Source of the DNA: Anaeramoeba flamelloides
Taxonomy: Eukaryota > Metamonada > Anaeramoebidae
Direction of reading: 5' to 3'
Length of the DNA: 64,000 nucleotides
Assembly: GCA_027625915.1 (NCBI GenBank)
Contig: JANTQA010000032.1
Span: 4,774,001 to 4,838,000 of the forward strand
Part shown: piece after piece, positions 11,474-23,507 of the stretch
Layout: each line of letters begins with the position of its first letter
How positions within the stretch are numbered: position 1 is the first letter of the stretch
Notes under the pieces: generated by a model
Databases searched by the model: none
Told to the model about the DNA's origin: nothing
What the model saw: only the letters and a program-made list of their open reading frames with translations
Translations under genes and position numbers: made by a program

Positions 11474-14400
11474 ATGAACATTTACCAATTAATAAAGAAG
11501 GGAGATCTTCAACTACTTAGCAACTATTTTAAAAAAGATGAAAATTTTGATCGTCACATTGTTTGTTTTTTGTTTTAATCACTTTTAATTTGCTTTAACC
11601 TTTCAAAGTTTGGATTAATAAAATAATATTTTAACAAAAACCAAAAACATAAAACTTAAATAGAACGATGAACCACCATTAATTCATTACACAATTACAA
11701 ACAAGGCAAGCCAAAAGGTTTTAGTTTTTTTAATTTCAATAGGGTTTGATCCAGATATTCGCAATGTATGTAATTTTTTTTCGATCTCTTCACAAAACAA
11801 CAATAAAACACCTTTTCTTTTTTTTTTTTCCTTTCTAAAAATTTTTATCAATCTCTTTATAATTCAATTTAGTTGAGTGGAGAAAACCCTATTCACATTG
11901 CAATAAAAAATGGTTTGAAAAAAAATATAATTGATCTTTTAATCATTTCTGGTGCAGATGTTAATTCAGAAAATGTAAGTTACAACAATAATTAACCATT
12001 CTTTTTAGATTTTTTTCTTTATTTAAATTTGTATCAACCAATACTTCGCTTACTAAACAGAATGGTGAGTTAAACAAATACTTGTAAATACAATCAACAA
12101 TACTTTTCTTTGTCAATATCTTCAATTGTATGTCAAATTCCCGCTTCCAAACCAAAGCAAATCATAACATTTTTTTTTAACAGATTTTTATATGATTTTG
12201 GTAATTCATTTGAAAATCCTCTGAAATTTGATGAAATACACAAGCCAGAGAATCCGAAAATTAAACAAAAATAATTCTAATATTGTTCCATTTTCAGATA
12301 TTGTTTCTTTTGTTGTTATATACCCCAAAATAATCATTTTTAATACCAGAAACAAAGACTGCAATTTTCCAATTAAAACGGGAATAATTTTTATTTCAAG
12401 TTCCCAAAATATTTTACTAATTATTTGGAGATCAAACATCAAAGATTTTCACAAAACCAATTAAGAATGATCATTTGAGAGATTTAATTAATCTTTCTTT
12501 TTAAACTTTGAAAAACAATTTTAATTATGGAAATGTTATTTTAAGGGACTAATCCCTATTAAATTTTTTTACCCACATTTAAGCGAGATTAGGAAAAATT
12601 TTTGCCAATTACTTAGATTTGAAAACCCCTGTTCATTTTCAATATTAAACATATTTCTAGATAAGGAATCCTTATTTAGAAATTGGTCAAAAAAAAAATA
12701 ATAGAGACTAGTCCCTTCAGGGTCGAGTCATTACGGCGGAAATTCTTTTTCTGAAATGGAAAAAAACTTTTTAGTAATTTTTATGAGTTACCTAATAACA
12801 ATCAAAAACCAACCAACCTATGATGTATGATCGATCTCCAAAAATCAACAATCAAAAAAGAGTACATTTTTAGAAAAAAGCGCCAAAGACCGACACTTCA
12901 ATTTCCAATTAGAATGGTTAGAATATCCAATTTTGAAAATAACTATGTCAGTTTTGAAGTGTCGATCTGTGGCACTTTTTGAGATCTCGGTGATTTTTTT
13001 TTTTTTTTTTTCATTTTTCAAATGAGTTATTTTTATCGTAAGAATAATACAAAACCCTTACTTGGTCAAATTTAGAGGAGTTACAAAATAACCACAAATC
13101 AGATTAAATCGAATTAAATTGATTTCGAACTTCAAGAAAGCAATTTGTTTTAAATTAAAGAAATTTAACCATCTGGAAATATAAAATGAAAAATGAATTT
13201 TTTTTTTAAATTTTTATTTTTTGAAATTGAGAACTCTTTTTAAACTCTTTTTCTTCGTTGAATATTTTGTGAATAAGATCCAATGAAATTTTTTTTTTTG
13301 TTACATGAATTTTGTCAACCAAAAGAAGGGCTATTTCACAATACCCTTTGTAATCTCAGATCACCCCCCCGAGTATGGAGCAAATTCATGGTAAATGACT
13401 AGACCCTTAACAGTAAAATAAAAGAACAAACAGAACCTAAATAGAGATACAAACAGATATAGAAATGGATTTTTTGTATGGCTTATTTATTGAAATTAAA
13501 ATGAAAATTATTCTGTTTTTTTCAGATTTACAAATAGAATGATTAAAATCAATGTGAATGTAATTTGTATTTTGAATAAAACAAAAAAAAAATTGATTAA
13601 TAATTTATCGGAATATATCATTATTCTACCAAAATATGTTTAAAAATATTCCATTTCAACACTTTTAAACTCAACACCAATAATTTTGAGAGTTAGAATA
13701 TTTTATCCATTCATATATATAAACCCCATTCCAAAAATTTGGACACACCCAAAATTAAAAATAGGCAAAAAAACCCCCAATTTATAGTATTTTTCCAAAC
13801 CTAATATAAAACCATATTTAAGTTACCCAGTATTAATGTTTTAATAAGTAATCATTTCAATCCAAACCAAAGAAAAAAAAAAATATAAAACTCAAAAATA
13901 AAAGCAATCGGTGTGTCCAAAATGATGAAACGTGCCGGAACAAAAAAATAGCATAAATTTGTTAAAAAATTTTGTTTAGTAAAATAAAAATATCAGATCT
14001 TTGGTTTTAGTAGAAAATTCTTTTGTAAATAATTTTTATTTTAACAAAATAATTATAATGAGAACTAATTTTAAAATTAGCCAATATAAAAGAAAAAAAT
14101 ATCAAAAAATTCATTTCATCTTGAATTATTTACCAAGTGAATGAATATTATGCCCAATTTTAAAACATTAATCAAAAATAAAGGTTACAAAATAACAAAC
14201 AAAAAAAAAACGAAGAAAAATTACAGGATATCGAAACTTTTAATATATTAATTCTATTTTCTTCTTTTATTTCTATATTATTATTATTATTATTATTATT
14301 ATCTCGAAATAGGAAGTAAGAATTTATTACAAAATATTTTATTCATTCGTTTATAATAATAACTAACAAATACAAATCAATTGTTTCTTTATTATTTACT

Positions 14401-17400
14401 ACTTTTGATCATTTCATAGAATGTAATTTTTTTTTTTTTTTTTTTTTTTGAAAACAAATGTATATTTATTTTTTAATTAAATTTGAAATAATTTTTATAA
14501 TATTTTTGCCTCTTTTAACTTTATGAATTAGCGGGAAACACCACTTCACTATGCATGCAAATATCATGCAAACCTTGATGTTTTAATCACTCTTTTAAAA
14601 AACGATGCAAAACCAAATATGGTCAACAATTTAAAAAATTCACCATTACATTATTGTTCAATGTATAGATGCGACATTAAAATGATCAAAACCCTTATAG
14701 ATACAGGAGCTTCATTAAACTTGGGAAATGTACAATTTTTTTTTGATTAATTTTTTAAAATAAAAAATTTTATTAACTAATCATTAATATTGTTTTAATT
14801 TATTACCATTATTTCTCTCTCTCTCTCCCCCCCTTTTAATTTTTAACATTAAAATAGTATGTAAACTTTTATTATCATTCTTATTTTAATAACATTTATT
14901 TATTTATTTATTTTTTTGTTTTCTCACACTTGGTACATTCTTGGATATCTTATTCAAATTAATAAGTTCCTCTTTATTTATTGAATAAAATTTATTCCTT
15001 CATTTCTTTGAAATGGTAATATTAAATGAATGAATTTAAAATTTCCCATAATTTCATTTGGGTTCTATCGTAAGAAAGATTGTGGGGTGATAACATTTTA
15101 AATATTTTTAATAAATTAAAAATTTTTCTAATTTTTATTTAATTAAATATCAATGTATTACATCATTTTGCGTTACTTCGCCCCACCTTCATTTGAATAA
15201 TAATATTAGTTATACTAAAATGATTATACTATTATTTTCTTCATCAAACAATTTTATAGTTAATTTTAATAAAATTATTTAAAAGTTTAAAATTTTTTAA
15301 ACATTTTAATTCATAAAATGAATTTCAAATAAATAGAAATAAAAGATAAAAAATAAGATTTGTTTAATTAGCTTATGTTTTTAATATATATATATATATA
15401 TAAACTCTATTTCACTCCAAGTACACAGCCAAAAATGAAAAATTTATTTATTTTTTTTAAACGAGTATTTTGAGTATAAAAAGAAAAATCCGGATTTTAA
15501 AAATCATTTTTTATTAAAAGTCGTTTTTCAAATATGAAAAAACAGTAATCTATGTTATGAAGCAAATGGTTCAAATATTCAGATTATTAAAGAGGGGTGT
15601 TATTAATGGGAAACAATTCATCATTGCAAGATTTACGAATGGAAGAATTTTCCAAACGCAATACAACACAAGTTGTAATTTTTTCAAAAAGAGAAGAAAA
15701 GAAATAAATAAATTTTAGTTCATAAATGAAAAATTAAAGAACAAATTTTTTTGTCAACTAAATTGAATGACACGAATGTGTTAAGCAATTATCGGCCTTG
15801 CAATAAAACAAAATTCAAAAACAATTACGTAACAAAAATAAATCGAAAAAAATAAAAGAACAAAAGTGTGGAAAAATAATATTTTTTATTGTCTGGCCAA
15901 AGATCTAATTTACTTGGAATTTCAAGGGTTTATTATTCCATTCCAATTAACTTTTGTTTGTCATTGAGATCTTTCAATGAAATTTTTTTCTTTATTTATT
16001 TTTATTTTTTTCCTATTAAATTTGGAAAAAAATTGGAAAAGAACTTTCCAAAAAAGTGAAAATAAAAAAAAATGTAAAAATTCGGAGTTTTTCCTTTTAT
16101 ACCGACAGTAGTGCTTTAAGAATTAACCAAACATAATATTATTTCGAAATAAGATAAATAATAAACTTCGGATTAGAGTCGATATTTATAAAAGAAATAC
16201 CTAAACAAACATTAAATTTCCGAAAAAAATAAAATGTTAAAAAAATTTTTTTGGGCCCTTTCATTAGACTTAACTTGCAAAATTTCACAATTTCTTTGTA
16301 AAATTAAAATTGTTAACAATAATATTTTCTAATTTTAAATGTATGAATTGTAAAAAAAATTACAAAACCTCAATTTTTTAATGCTAATTTAGAGTTTCAA
16401 ACATTTTTTTTTTTTTCAAATTGACTTTTTTCATAAAAAAAAAAAAAAAAGAAAAAGAAATTGAGATAAAAAAAAAAGAAAAAATTGATAAAATTAGAAA
16501 AAATTATCAGATTTAGAAATCAAAATTTCATTTTGAGAAGAATACTGGACTAAACTCTATAGAGAATATGTTTTATTCATTCAATAAAAGTGGACCCATT
16601 TGGCTGAAGAGGAGTTTATATATAGATATAAACCCCAATTCAAATTTTTTAATACAACAAAATTCAATTTTTTAAAAAAAAATCTAAACAAATAAATATA
16701 TGGGGAATTACCAAATTAAAACTTCTAACTAATTGAAATGTTGACAATTATTTATAATTTACATATACTCACAAAGCAAAAAAATAAAGAATTCAAAATA
16801 AGCAAATAGAATCTAGTGTGTTAAAAATTTTGCAGAGAGGATTTATCGTTAAGGGTTAAATGTTAACAAACACTTAATCTAGTAACGAGTGAATTTTGAA
16901 AAAACTAAATTTGTGTTTCTTAATTCAAATTGTGTCTAGATATTAGTGTCTATAAACGATCAATAGACGATTTTAAACTCAATTCAGTTTAAAGATATAG
17001 GATAGAGCGTATATAAAAAGAAAAGAAAAATAAAGAGAGAAGAGAAAAAAAAAAAAAAATGAAGAAGATAACAAATAAAAAAAATCTCTGTATACTAAAT
17101 TATGAGTTTATAAAAAAAAAAAATTGAAGAAAAAAAAATAAAGAATTTAAAAATAATTGTTCAAAAAACTTAAAGTTATTGCGCCCGACGAATTTACATG
17201 TCTAGGGTTGTACATGATCTTTTGGATCCGAGTTACTTTTCCCTAATTGCTTTTTGGGTAATATTGGCCAAAGAAATATTATAGAGCAATTTCATGGATT
17301 TCTTTTGTGTTCATTTTCCTCAGAAATTCGTATGAATCCTGTTTGACTATTATATTGAAGCCCAAATATTTTGATTTTTTTGAGAACCTTTTTGCCTTGT

Positions 17401-20400
17401 CATCTAGTTTTTTCGTATTTTTTACAGCCTCAAATGAGATTGTCTGCATCACCAACTTTTCTTTTATAGAATGTTCAAAATTTGGTTCAAGTCCCTTTTT
17501 ACAATCTATATGTATATCTATTCAAACTATTTGAGAAGGATTTGAGTTTGAATATGCTTGTTGGTGATTTCCAGTTTAGACATTGCTGTTTTCGTTGAAG
17601 TTATCTGTGAATTTGGCAATTTTGATGATATCTGTTCAGTTTTCAGTTTTTTTTTTTCTTGTGATGATTTCACTTTGTCTATAATCGACTTGATGTGAGG
17701 CTCATGTCGTTGTTTTCTTGATCTCCCCCTTCTCCATGTTTTCCTAGTCAATGATTCCTATCTCATCCATTTCCAAAACCTCAGCTAGATGATCCAGTTT
17801 TAAGGTATCTTAATTTCTTCATGAAATTAGCTTTCTTATTTAGGATCATATGTTATGTGGGTTCTGTTCTTTTTTCCCATTTGAGTATGCTTTTGGGAGT
17901 ACCTTTTGTACTTTGATTATAACTTTCAATTTTTTGTTGATCCCAGATATGAATCTCTTTGATATCTGATTGTATTAGATTAAACATTTCTAATTCGTAG
18001 AGTACTTGAGGTAAAATGACTGCTTTGAAAAGTTGGATTTTGAGCACATTTGATAATTTTTGGTTTACATAAGGTATTTCCAAAAAAGTGGGAAATTTTT
18101 TTTTACACTTCATAAAAAATCATCTTTTTTAGTGGTATTGTTCATTCTTTTACAATCCACAATTAAGTTTAATATTAATACTAATTGAATCAATGAACTA
18201 AGGTATTTATTTCAAAATATTTCCGTTAAAATATTTCCAAAAAATGAAAAAAAAAATAGCACTTCTTTTGGAGAAAACAATGTACGACCAATTTCAATAA
18301 AAAACTGAAAATATGGAAAGGGTACAAAATGATTTTTTTAAACAACAAATGTAGTTATATGCTTTTCAATTCTATTTGAAAATTTATTGAGATTAAAAAA
18401 GTTATGAAAACGTTTTTTACGATCAAAAAGAAAATAATAAACATCAATTTTCACGCACTAAAAAATATCATATAAAATCGAGATCAGAAAATTTAATATC
18501 TTTTTTTAATTTAATACAATACTAAGAAACAAATTAAATTATTATCAAGAACCGATAAACGGCAGTTGATGATTTTGTATATTTAAATACTTTTTTGAAG
18601 ATTTGGTTTAATAAATATATTTTAAAATAAATTTTCCCCACTTTTTTGGAAATAGCTTAAATATAAAAGTGTCTGTAAAAATTAACATTGTCTTTATCTA
18701 GATTGTTTTTAAATTTTTTTTTCAAAAAAATAGATTTTAGAAATAAAAATACATAAACAAATTTCACAATCAAATTGATAATAAATAAAGATCTAAAAAA
18801 AAATATTTTTTAATTGATCACAACTTTAATTCAAATCATATCAAAAAAAGATTTATAACATTTGGCAAAAAAAAAGTAAATTTTTTTCTTTACAAAATAT
18901 ATCCTTTTTAGGTATGATTTTTATTTTAAAGTTCAGATCAATAATAAAATATTATTATAAATTCAATCAATGATTCCCAAATGTGTGTGGTCAATTTATG
19001 AATATAATTTATCCCTAAAATCAAATTTTTTGAAAAAAACTTTAAGGAAATTAAAATTTTTCGAATGAGATGTGTTGATTCACACTTTGAATTAGAACTT
19101 ACGGATTTATTCAATTCAAAATTCACTCATTAGTTCATATTCAGTGTTTTTTTAACATTAAACCCTTAACAACAAATCAAAGTCACTGTTTTTTAAGACA
19201 TTTATAAACCCCATTCCAAAAATTTTTACACACCCAAAATGAAAAATAGGCAAAAAGAAACCAAGTTCAATTTATTTTTCCAAACTTAATATTAAACCAC
19301 ATTTAAGTTACCCAGTATTAATGTTTTTATAAGTAATAGTTATTATCCAAATAAAAGAAAAAAATATAAAACAAAAAAATCAAAACTAGTGTGTCCAAAA
19401 TTATTAAACGAGCTTAAAATAAAAAAATGTATTGGTAAATTTGTTGAAATTTCACCAACAATTTTTGATCGATCAAATGATAAGATATCATCAACTAATT
19501 GTATGTGATTTTTCTATTTAACAAACTTTAATACTAACCTTCTATTAACCATCTAAAAAAATTTCGAGATCTAACGAAACAGATTACGTAACTTGGAAAA
19601 AAGGAAATGAAAACTAGATAAAAAATACAAAAAATGAAATAGTTTGTAAAATCAAAATTATTTCCAAACGGAATGTAAATTGTGGTGTTTTTATCCTTTT
19701 AACTGTTTAAACCGTGTACACAATTTTTGGAATGTAGTTTATTTACTCTTGTGAAAAATAGAATCGTTCTTGATACAAAAAAAAATCTTCAAAAAATATT
19801 ATGTTTGGGAGAGCCTTACTTGGAAAATTCTTGAAATTTTGGTTGGTTAGATGGATAAAAAGAATCAATTGAGTTATTGGTAAAGAAATCGAATCAACAA
19901 ATATATTTGTATAATTTTATTACCTGTTTTCAAATAAAAAAATCAATATTGTGATCATTTTAAAAATTTTTCTTCAATTTTTTTAAATTTTTTATATTTG
20001 TAGAGTTATTAAACAAATCATAAACGACGAATATTGTTGTGTTATAAAAAAGTAAAAATAGAGAAATTGTTTAATTATTAATCTCTAAATTAGGGAAATA
20101 ATTCCACTTTTATAAAAAAAAAAAGTGAACAAAAATTTTTGGATTCCAGTTTTATATTTTTTTTAAATAAATATTAATTTAAAGTTTATTAAAGGATCAT
20201 TATTTTATAATTTCTTTGTTTATAAATAATTAATGAACGAAAACAATTTTTCAATTTTTTAAAAATTTAAAAACATTTATAATAACTAGAATAATATGAC
20301 TTGTTTGCATTATGAGTGTAGCAATAACCCAAGATTAAATGTCGTTAAATTATATCTACTAGTTAATGTAATTGACGACAATCTGGAAGAAGAATCAAAG

Positions 20401-21114
20401 CAAAATCAAAAAGAGAAAAAAATTCTTCATTTTGTTGATGACAACAACGCTAGAAAAGTACTAAATAGTTACCAAAGTATTATGGAAGATATGCTTCAAT
20501 TATTTGAAAAACAAGAAGGAACTGATTTTGAAATCCAATGTTCAGATAATCCAATAAAGGTGCATAAAATAATTCTTCAATTTAGAATTGGATCCAATCT
20601 TGAAGATTTTGTTGAAATGGCTAAATATAAAAAGGAAAAAGAAATTAAAATGGTTATAAAATGGATTTATTCAGGAATGATCGAAAATAAAGAAAAAATA
20701 AGCAAATTATGTGAAGAAATTGGAATCAAAAATTTCCTTAAAAAATCAAGTAAAAAGGGGTTATTAAAAGATTTAAAAAAATTGTACAATGACGAACAAT
20801 CAAAAGATTTTAGAATAATTATCAAAGGGAAAGAAATTCCAGTGCATAAATGTATTCTTCAAGCGCGTTCAAATTTATTTAGAAATATTTTGAATAACGA
20901 AAAGGGAATCGAAAAATGTAAAGATTATTCTGAAAAAGGTTTTGAAACAGTAAGGATTATAATGAAATATTTTTATACAGATAAAATTAAAAATGATGAA
21001 GTAAACCCTAAAATTATTGAAGAGCTTTCATCAGCGATTGAACATTACCAGCTAAATAATAATTCTAGCTTAAAATATATTTTAGAGAAATTGGTAGAAA
21101 ATTATTATAATTAA
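11474..21114 (+). CDS. Ankyrin-repeat protein with two BTB domains, five exons
   Basis: Exons: 11474-11552 (or 11564; both donors keep the phase), 11743-11765 (23 nt), 11873-11974, 14532-14729, 20290-21114; about 408 residues. The start is ATG at 11474 (MNIYQLIKKGDLQLLSNYF). Ankyrin repeats follow: FDPDIRNLSGENPIHIAIKNG, ETPLHYACKYH, NSPLHYCSMYR, and TCLHYECSNNPRLNVVKLYL in the last exon. BTB domain 1 (about residues 200-285) has TDFEIQCSDNPIKVHKIIL; BTB domain 2 (about 307-390) has KDFRIIIKGKEIPVHKCIL. BTB domains dimerise and often recruit cullin-3 ubiquitin ligases; ankyrin repeats bind partners, so a substrate-adaptor role is an inference. The junctions of exons 3-4 and 4-5 give ankyrin loops one or two residues short, so a tiny exon may be missed. 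Introns of 2,557 and 5,560 bp hold transposon remnants. Confidence 0.82.
12542..12719. mobile_element. Family H MITE, copy 1
   Basis: About 178 bp within intron 3 of the ankyrin-BTB gene. Ends TTAAGGGACTAATCCCTATT and, inverted, GAAGGGACTAGTCTCTATT. The interior (CATTTTCAATATTAAACATA, ATAAGGAATCCTTAT) matches copy 2 at 27921-28099 in the opposite orientation. Confidence 0.8.
12875..12980. mobile_element. Family I, 106-bp palindromic element
   Basis: Inverted arms AAAAAGCGCCAAAGACCGAC and AAAAAGTGCCACAGATCGAC (right arm read inward), both followed by ACTTCAA, surround about 50 bp. Single copy in the window. It could fold as a long hairpin in the ankyrin-BTB pre-mRNA. Confidence 0.6.
13722..14060. 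mobile_element. Family B MITE, copy 1, right end lost
   Basis: Left end after TA: AACCCCATTCCAAAAATTTG, then GACACACCC. The interior parallels copy 3 (19207-19739), including AAGTTACCCAGTATTAATG and the inverted GGTGTGTCCAAAAT near 13909. The match fades after about 14060. Confidence 0.65.
14279..14302. repeat. (TTA)n microsatellite
   Basis: About eight TTA/ATT units in intron 3 of the ankyrin-BTB gene. Confidence 0.8.
15606..15707 (+). other. Short ATG frame beginning MGNNSS, possible relic exon
   Basis: 33 codons, MGNNSSLQDLRMEEFSKRN then TTQVVIF..., inside intron 4 of the ankyrin-BTB gene on the same strand. The MGNNSS start resembles N-myristoylation signals of calcineurin-B-like EF-hand proteins, and a GTAATT donor-like site follows TTQV. 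No EF-hand or other partner exon is visible downstream, so it is probably chance or a fossil. Confidence 0.15.
16631..16840. mobile_element. Family B MITE, copy 2, truncated
   Basis: After TA: AACCCCAATTCAAATTTTTT. The interior resembles copy 4 (CTAACTAATTGAAATGTTGACA, CTCACAAAGCAAAAAAATAA) up to GTGTGTTAAAAATTTTGCAG near 16820, after which similarity stops. Confidence 0.6.
17180..18069 (-). mobile_element. Degenerate LINE (non-LTR retrotransposon) fragment
   Basis: On the minus strand the 18069-17853 frame reads KLSNVLKIQLFKAVILPQ and then VLYELEMFNLIQSDIKEI, which aligns with the region after the reverse-transcriptase palm of the better LINE fragment at 52273-52689 ([20 protein letters not shown]). 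Further protein-like but disconnected frames continue to about 17290. The stretch is richer in GC than its surroundings. A family C element abuts it exactly at 18070, so that element probably jumped into the LINE. Confidence 0.6.
18072..18657. mobile_element. Family C MITE, copy 1, 586 bp
   Basis: Inverted ends AGGTATTTCCAAAAAAGTGG and AGCTATTTCCAAAAAAGTGG (read inward), with TA on both sides (18070-18071, 18658-18659). It matches copy 2 (48738-49329) from end to end, including GAACCGATAAACGGCAGTT near the right. No protein is encoded. Confidence 0.88.
19207..19739. mobile_element. Family B MITE, copy 3, full length 533 bp
   Basis: Ends AACCCCATTCCAAAAATTTT and AACTACATTCCAAAAATTGT (read inward), each followed by a TACACAC-like block, with TA on both sides (19205-19206, 19740-19741). 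An internal inverted copy of the TACACACC/GGTGTGT block lies about 190 bp from the left end, suggesting a composite structure. No coding frame. Confidence 0.83.
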
Positions 21115-21510
21115 ATTACTTGAAAATTTGATTCAATTAAAATAAAAGTTTTTTTACGGATTTTTAAATTTTACTTTTTTAATTGTGTTATTTATTTTTT
21201 TTTTTTATTATACTATCAAACAATGTTTTATAAAATAGGAAGATTTTGATGATGAAATAATTTTGTTTCGATTATTGGGTTTTTTCTTATATCTTGTGAT
21301 ATTTATATTTAATCACGAAAAAGAAATGGAGTCAATGTATTATTGTTAATATGTTTTCAATTCTTTTAAAAATCGAATGAGGAAACGCAATATGTTTGAA
21401 ATAGTCTAATGAAACTACCTGCACCCGTTCATAGAAATATAAATTTGAGATAAAAAAAAATATTTTCAATATTCAATTCCTTCATTAATTTATAATTTGG
21501 TGTTTAAATA

Positions 21511-22213
21511 AACTCTCTTACAAACAAAAGGGTACACCTCTCAAATCATCAATGCTATTGAATGTGATTGTTAATTAGATAATTACTTATTGTCAATGAT
21601 CATTTTAATTATTGTTTTTTTCATTTTGTGTTTTTGTTATTGATGGGTATTGAATGGTCGAAAAATGAAAAAAACAAGACAAGAAGAAACATATTTGCAA
21701 ATAATTTGCAAGTATAAAAATGGAAACAGTTTAAGTTTGATTTTGAATAAGTTAGATATAGGAATTAATAAAGACCATTTTTGGATTGATGTATGGGACA
21801 AAGAAAAAAGAAAATAAAGAAAAAAACAATTCTAATCATATACCCAGATGAATTGCAGATTTATATTGAACATGAGGCTTTAAAGAACAAAAGTTTGAAG
21901 TTAAAATAGTGATAAATAAAAGCACAGAAAAATTTCACAATTCGCCTTGTTCAATAGTTTTTATTGATTTTATAATTTTTTTTCCTAGCAATTTACAAAA
22001 CGAGATTTCTCATTTGAAATAAAAGCGCACACCAATTTTGAAAATATTTAATTTTAATAATTATTTTTTTTATTTTAATGAGTTTTAAATATCCAGTTGG
22101 GTTTTTTTATTTTTTAAAGCGTTTCTTATATTTTAGAATAAGATTACAATTAATTTGATTCAATTATGAATAATTCTTGAAATTTTCTGTACCCTTTTAT
22201 TTCAAAAAGAGTT
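21511..22213. mobile_element. Family E MITE, copy 2, 703 bp
   Basis: Ends AACTCTCTTACAAACAAAAG and AACTCTTTTTGAAATAAAAG (read inward), both continuing GGTACA; TA at 21509-21510 and 22214-22215. About 400 bp downstream of the ankyrin-BTB stop codon. Confidence 0.83.
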
Positions 22214-22260
22214 TAGATACCTTCAATAAAATGATAATTTCAAAGTATTAATAACACATA

Positions 22261-22800
22261 TAAACCATGTTTCAGTCAAAGCAAACCAAATTTTTTTTAA
22301 AATATCAAATATTTTTTATAATTGACCTATGAAGAAAAAATAAAAACTATGTAGAATAATAAAAATCAAAGAATAGTTGATAATCACATGAAATATAACT
22401 TATAAATCGTTAGATTTTCTTAAAAATTGAAAAAATCAAATTCTTAGGTAAGCTATGGAGAAAAACAACAATATTCATTTTGATCTTCTAGTTGAAGATC
22501 AAATAAAATTACAATCAAAATCAAAATCATTATCCTATAATAATTTTTACTTTATCAATAACTTTAGAATGACACGTTTCTACCAAGTGACTCTAGATCT
22601 GGTAATAGCAAAAAAATTTACAACTGAATGACGTTTTTAAAAAAAAATCGAAAAAAAAAAACAAAATGAAAAATGTGAAAAAATGATTGAAATTTTTAAA
22701 TTTTCAAAATAAAATTTTTCTTCTAATATCTAGGTAAACTCTTTAAACACATGTAGTATACCCATTACAACGGGGCCCCTTTGACTGAAAAATAGTTTAG
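22261..22800. mobile_element. Family G MITE, copy 1, 540 bp
   Basis: Ends TAAACCATGTTTCAGTCAAA and CTAAACTATTTTTCAGTCAA (read inward), with TA on both sides (22259-22260, 22801-22802). The interior has the family G words TAGTTGATA, TTTTCTTAAAAATTGAAAAA and CATTTTGATCTTC. Other copies are at about 27.1, 50.0 and 57.5 kb. Confidence 0.85.
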
Positions 22801-22802
22801 TA

Positions 22803-23507
22803 TTAAAAAAATAATATTTTAGTTAAATTAAAATAAGAAATCATATAGATTAAAGCAAAATGATGTTATATTATTTAATAAATTTAAAAATAAAAAACTT
22901 TTAAAATACAAAATTAAAATATGAAAATTTAGTTAATAAAAAAAAATTTAAAATTCTAAAAATATCTTAAAAAAGTACATTTCTTATTTTGAAAAATATA
23001 ATAACAATTTATCAAAGAATAAAAATTAAAATCAATTAGTAACCAATGCGATTTACCATCTATAACAACATACTTTTAATTTGAGTTAATATCTATTTTC
23101 AATATTAATTGTTAAAAAAAAAAACATTAATATTTAAAATTCATTTCAATAAATTCATTATTGCAGTTTGGTAATTATTTATTCGAAATATCTGGAGAAT
23201 GGGTGATAAGGATTAATAAAAAAAAAATAATAAAAAAAAAACAATTCAAAAAATTTCTTTTTTCAAGTACTATTTTTCATTTTCATAAATTAAGAAGAGA
23301 AAATTTTCATTGTTGTATTATTAATGAATTCTCTTTAAAATAGAAGTTGGAATATTTTTAATAAATAATAGAAAAAAAGTTAAAATAAATTTTGAAATAA
23401 AAATAAATATTTATGAGAAAGAGAAAGAAATATTTTTTCAAAATAATATAATTTAAATTAAGATAATAATATAAGTAGATATTTATATTTAGGTTTATAT
23501 TATTTAC
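22803..23507. other. Region between convergent genes, nothing recognised
   Basis: Lies between family G copy 1 and the stop codon of the channel gene. The frame at 23161-23343 is Lys/Phe-rich AT noise. The 3' UTR of the channel gene must lie here. Confidence 0.5.

Noticed and set aside
12206-12464. Overlapping frames of 78 codons on both strands
   Set aside because: In ankyrin-BTB intron 3; the two frames are complements, with no domain and no conserved splice joins to the flanking ankyrin exons.
23161-23343. 60-codon plus-strand frame before the channel gene
   Set aside because: Lys-run-rich, begins with a non-ATG codon, no domain.
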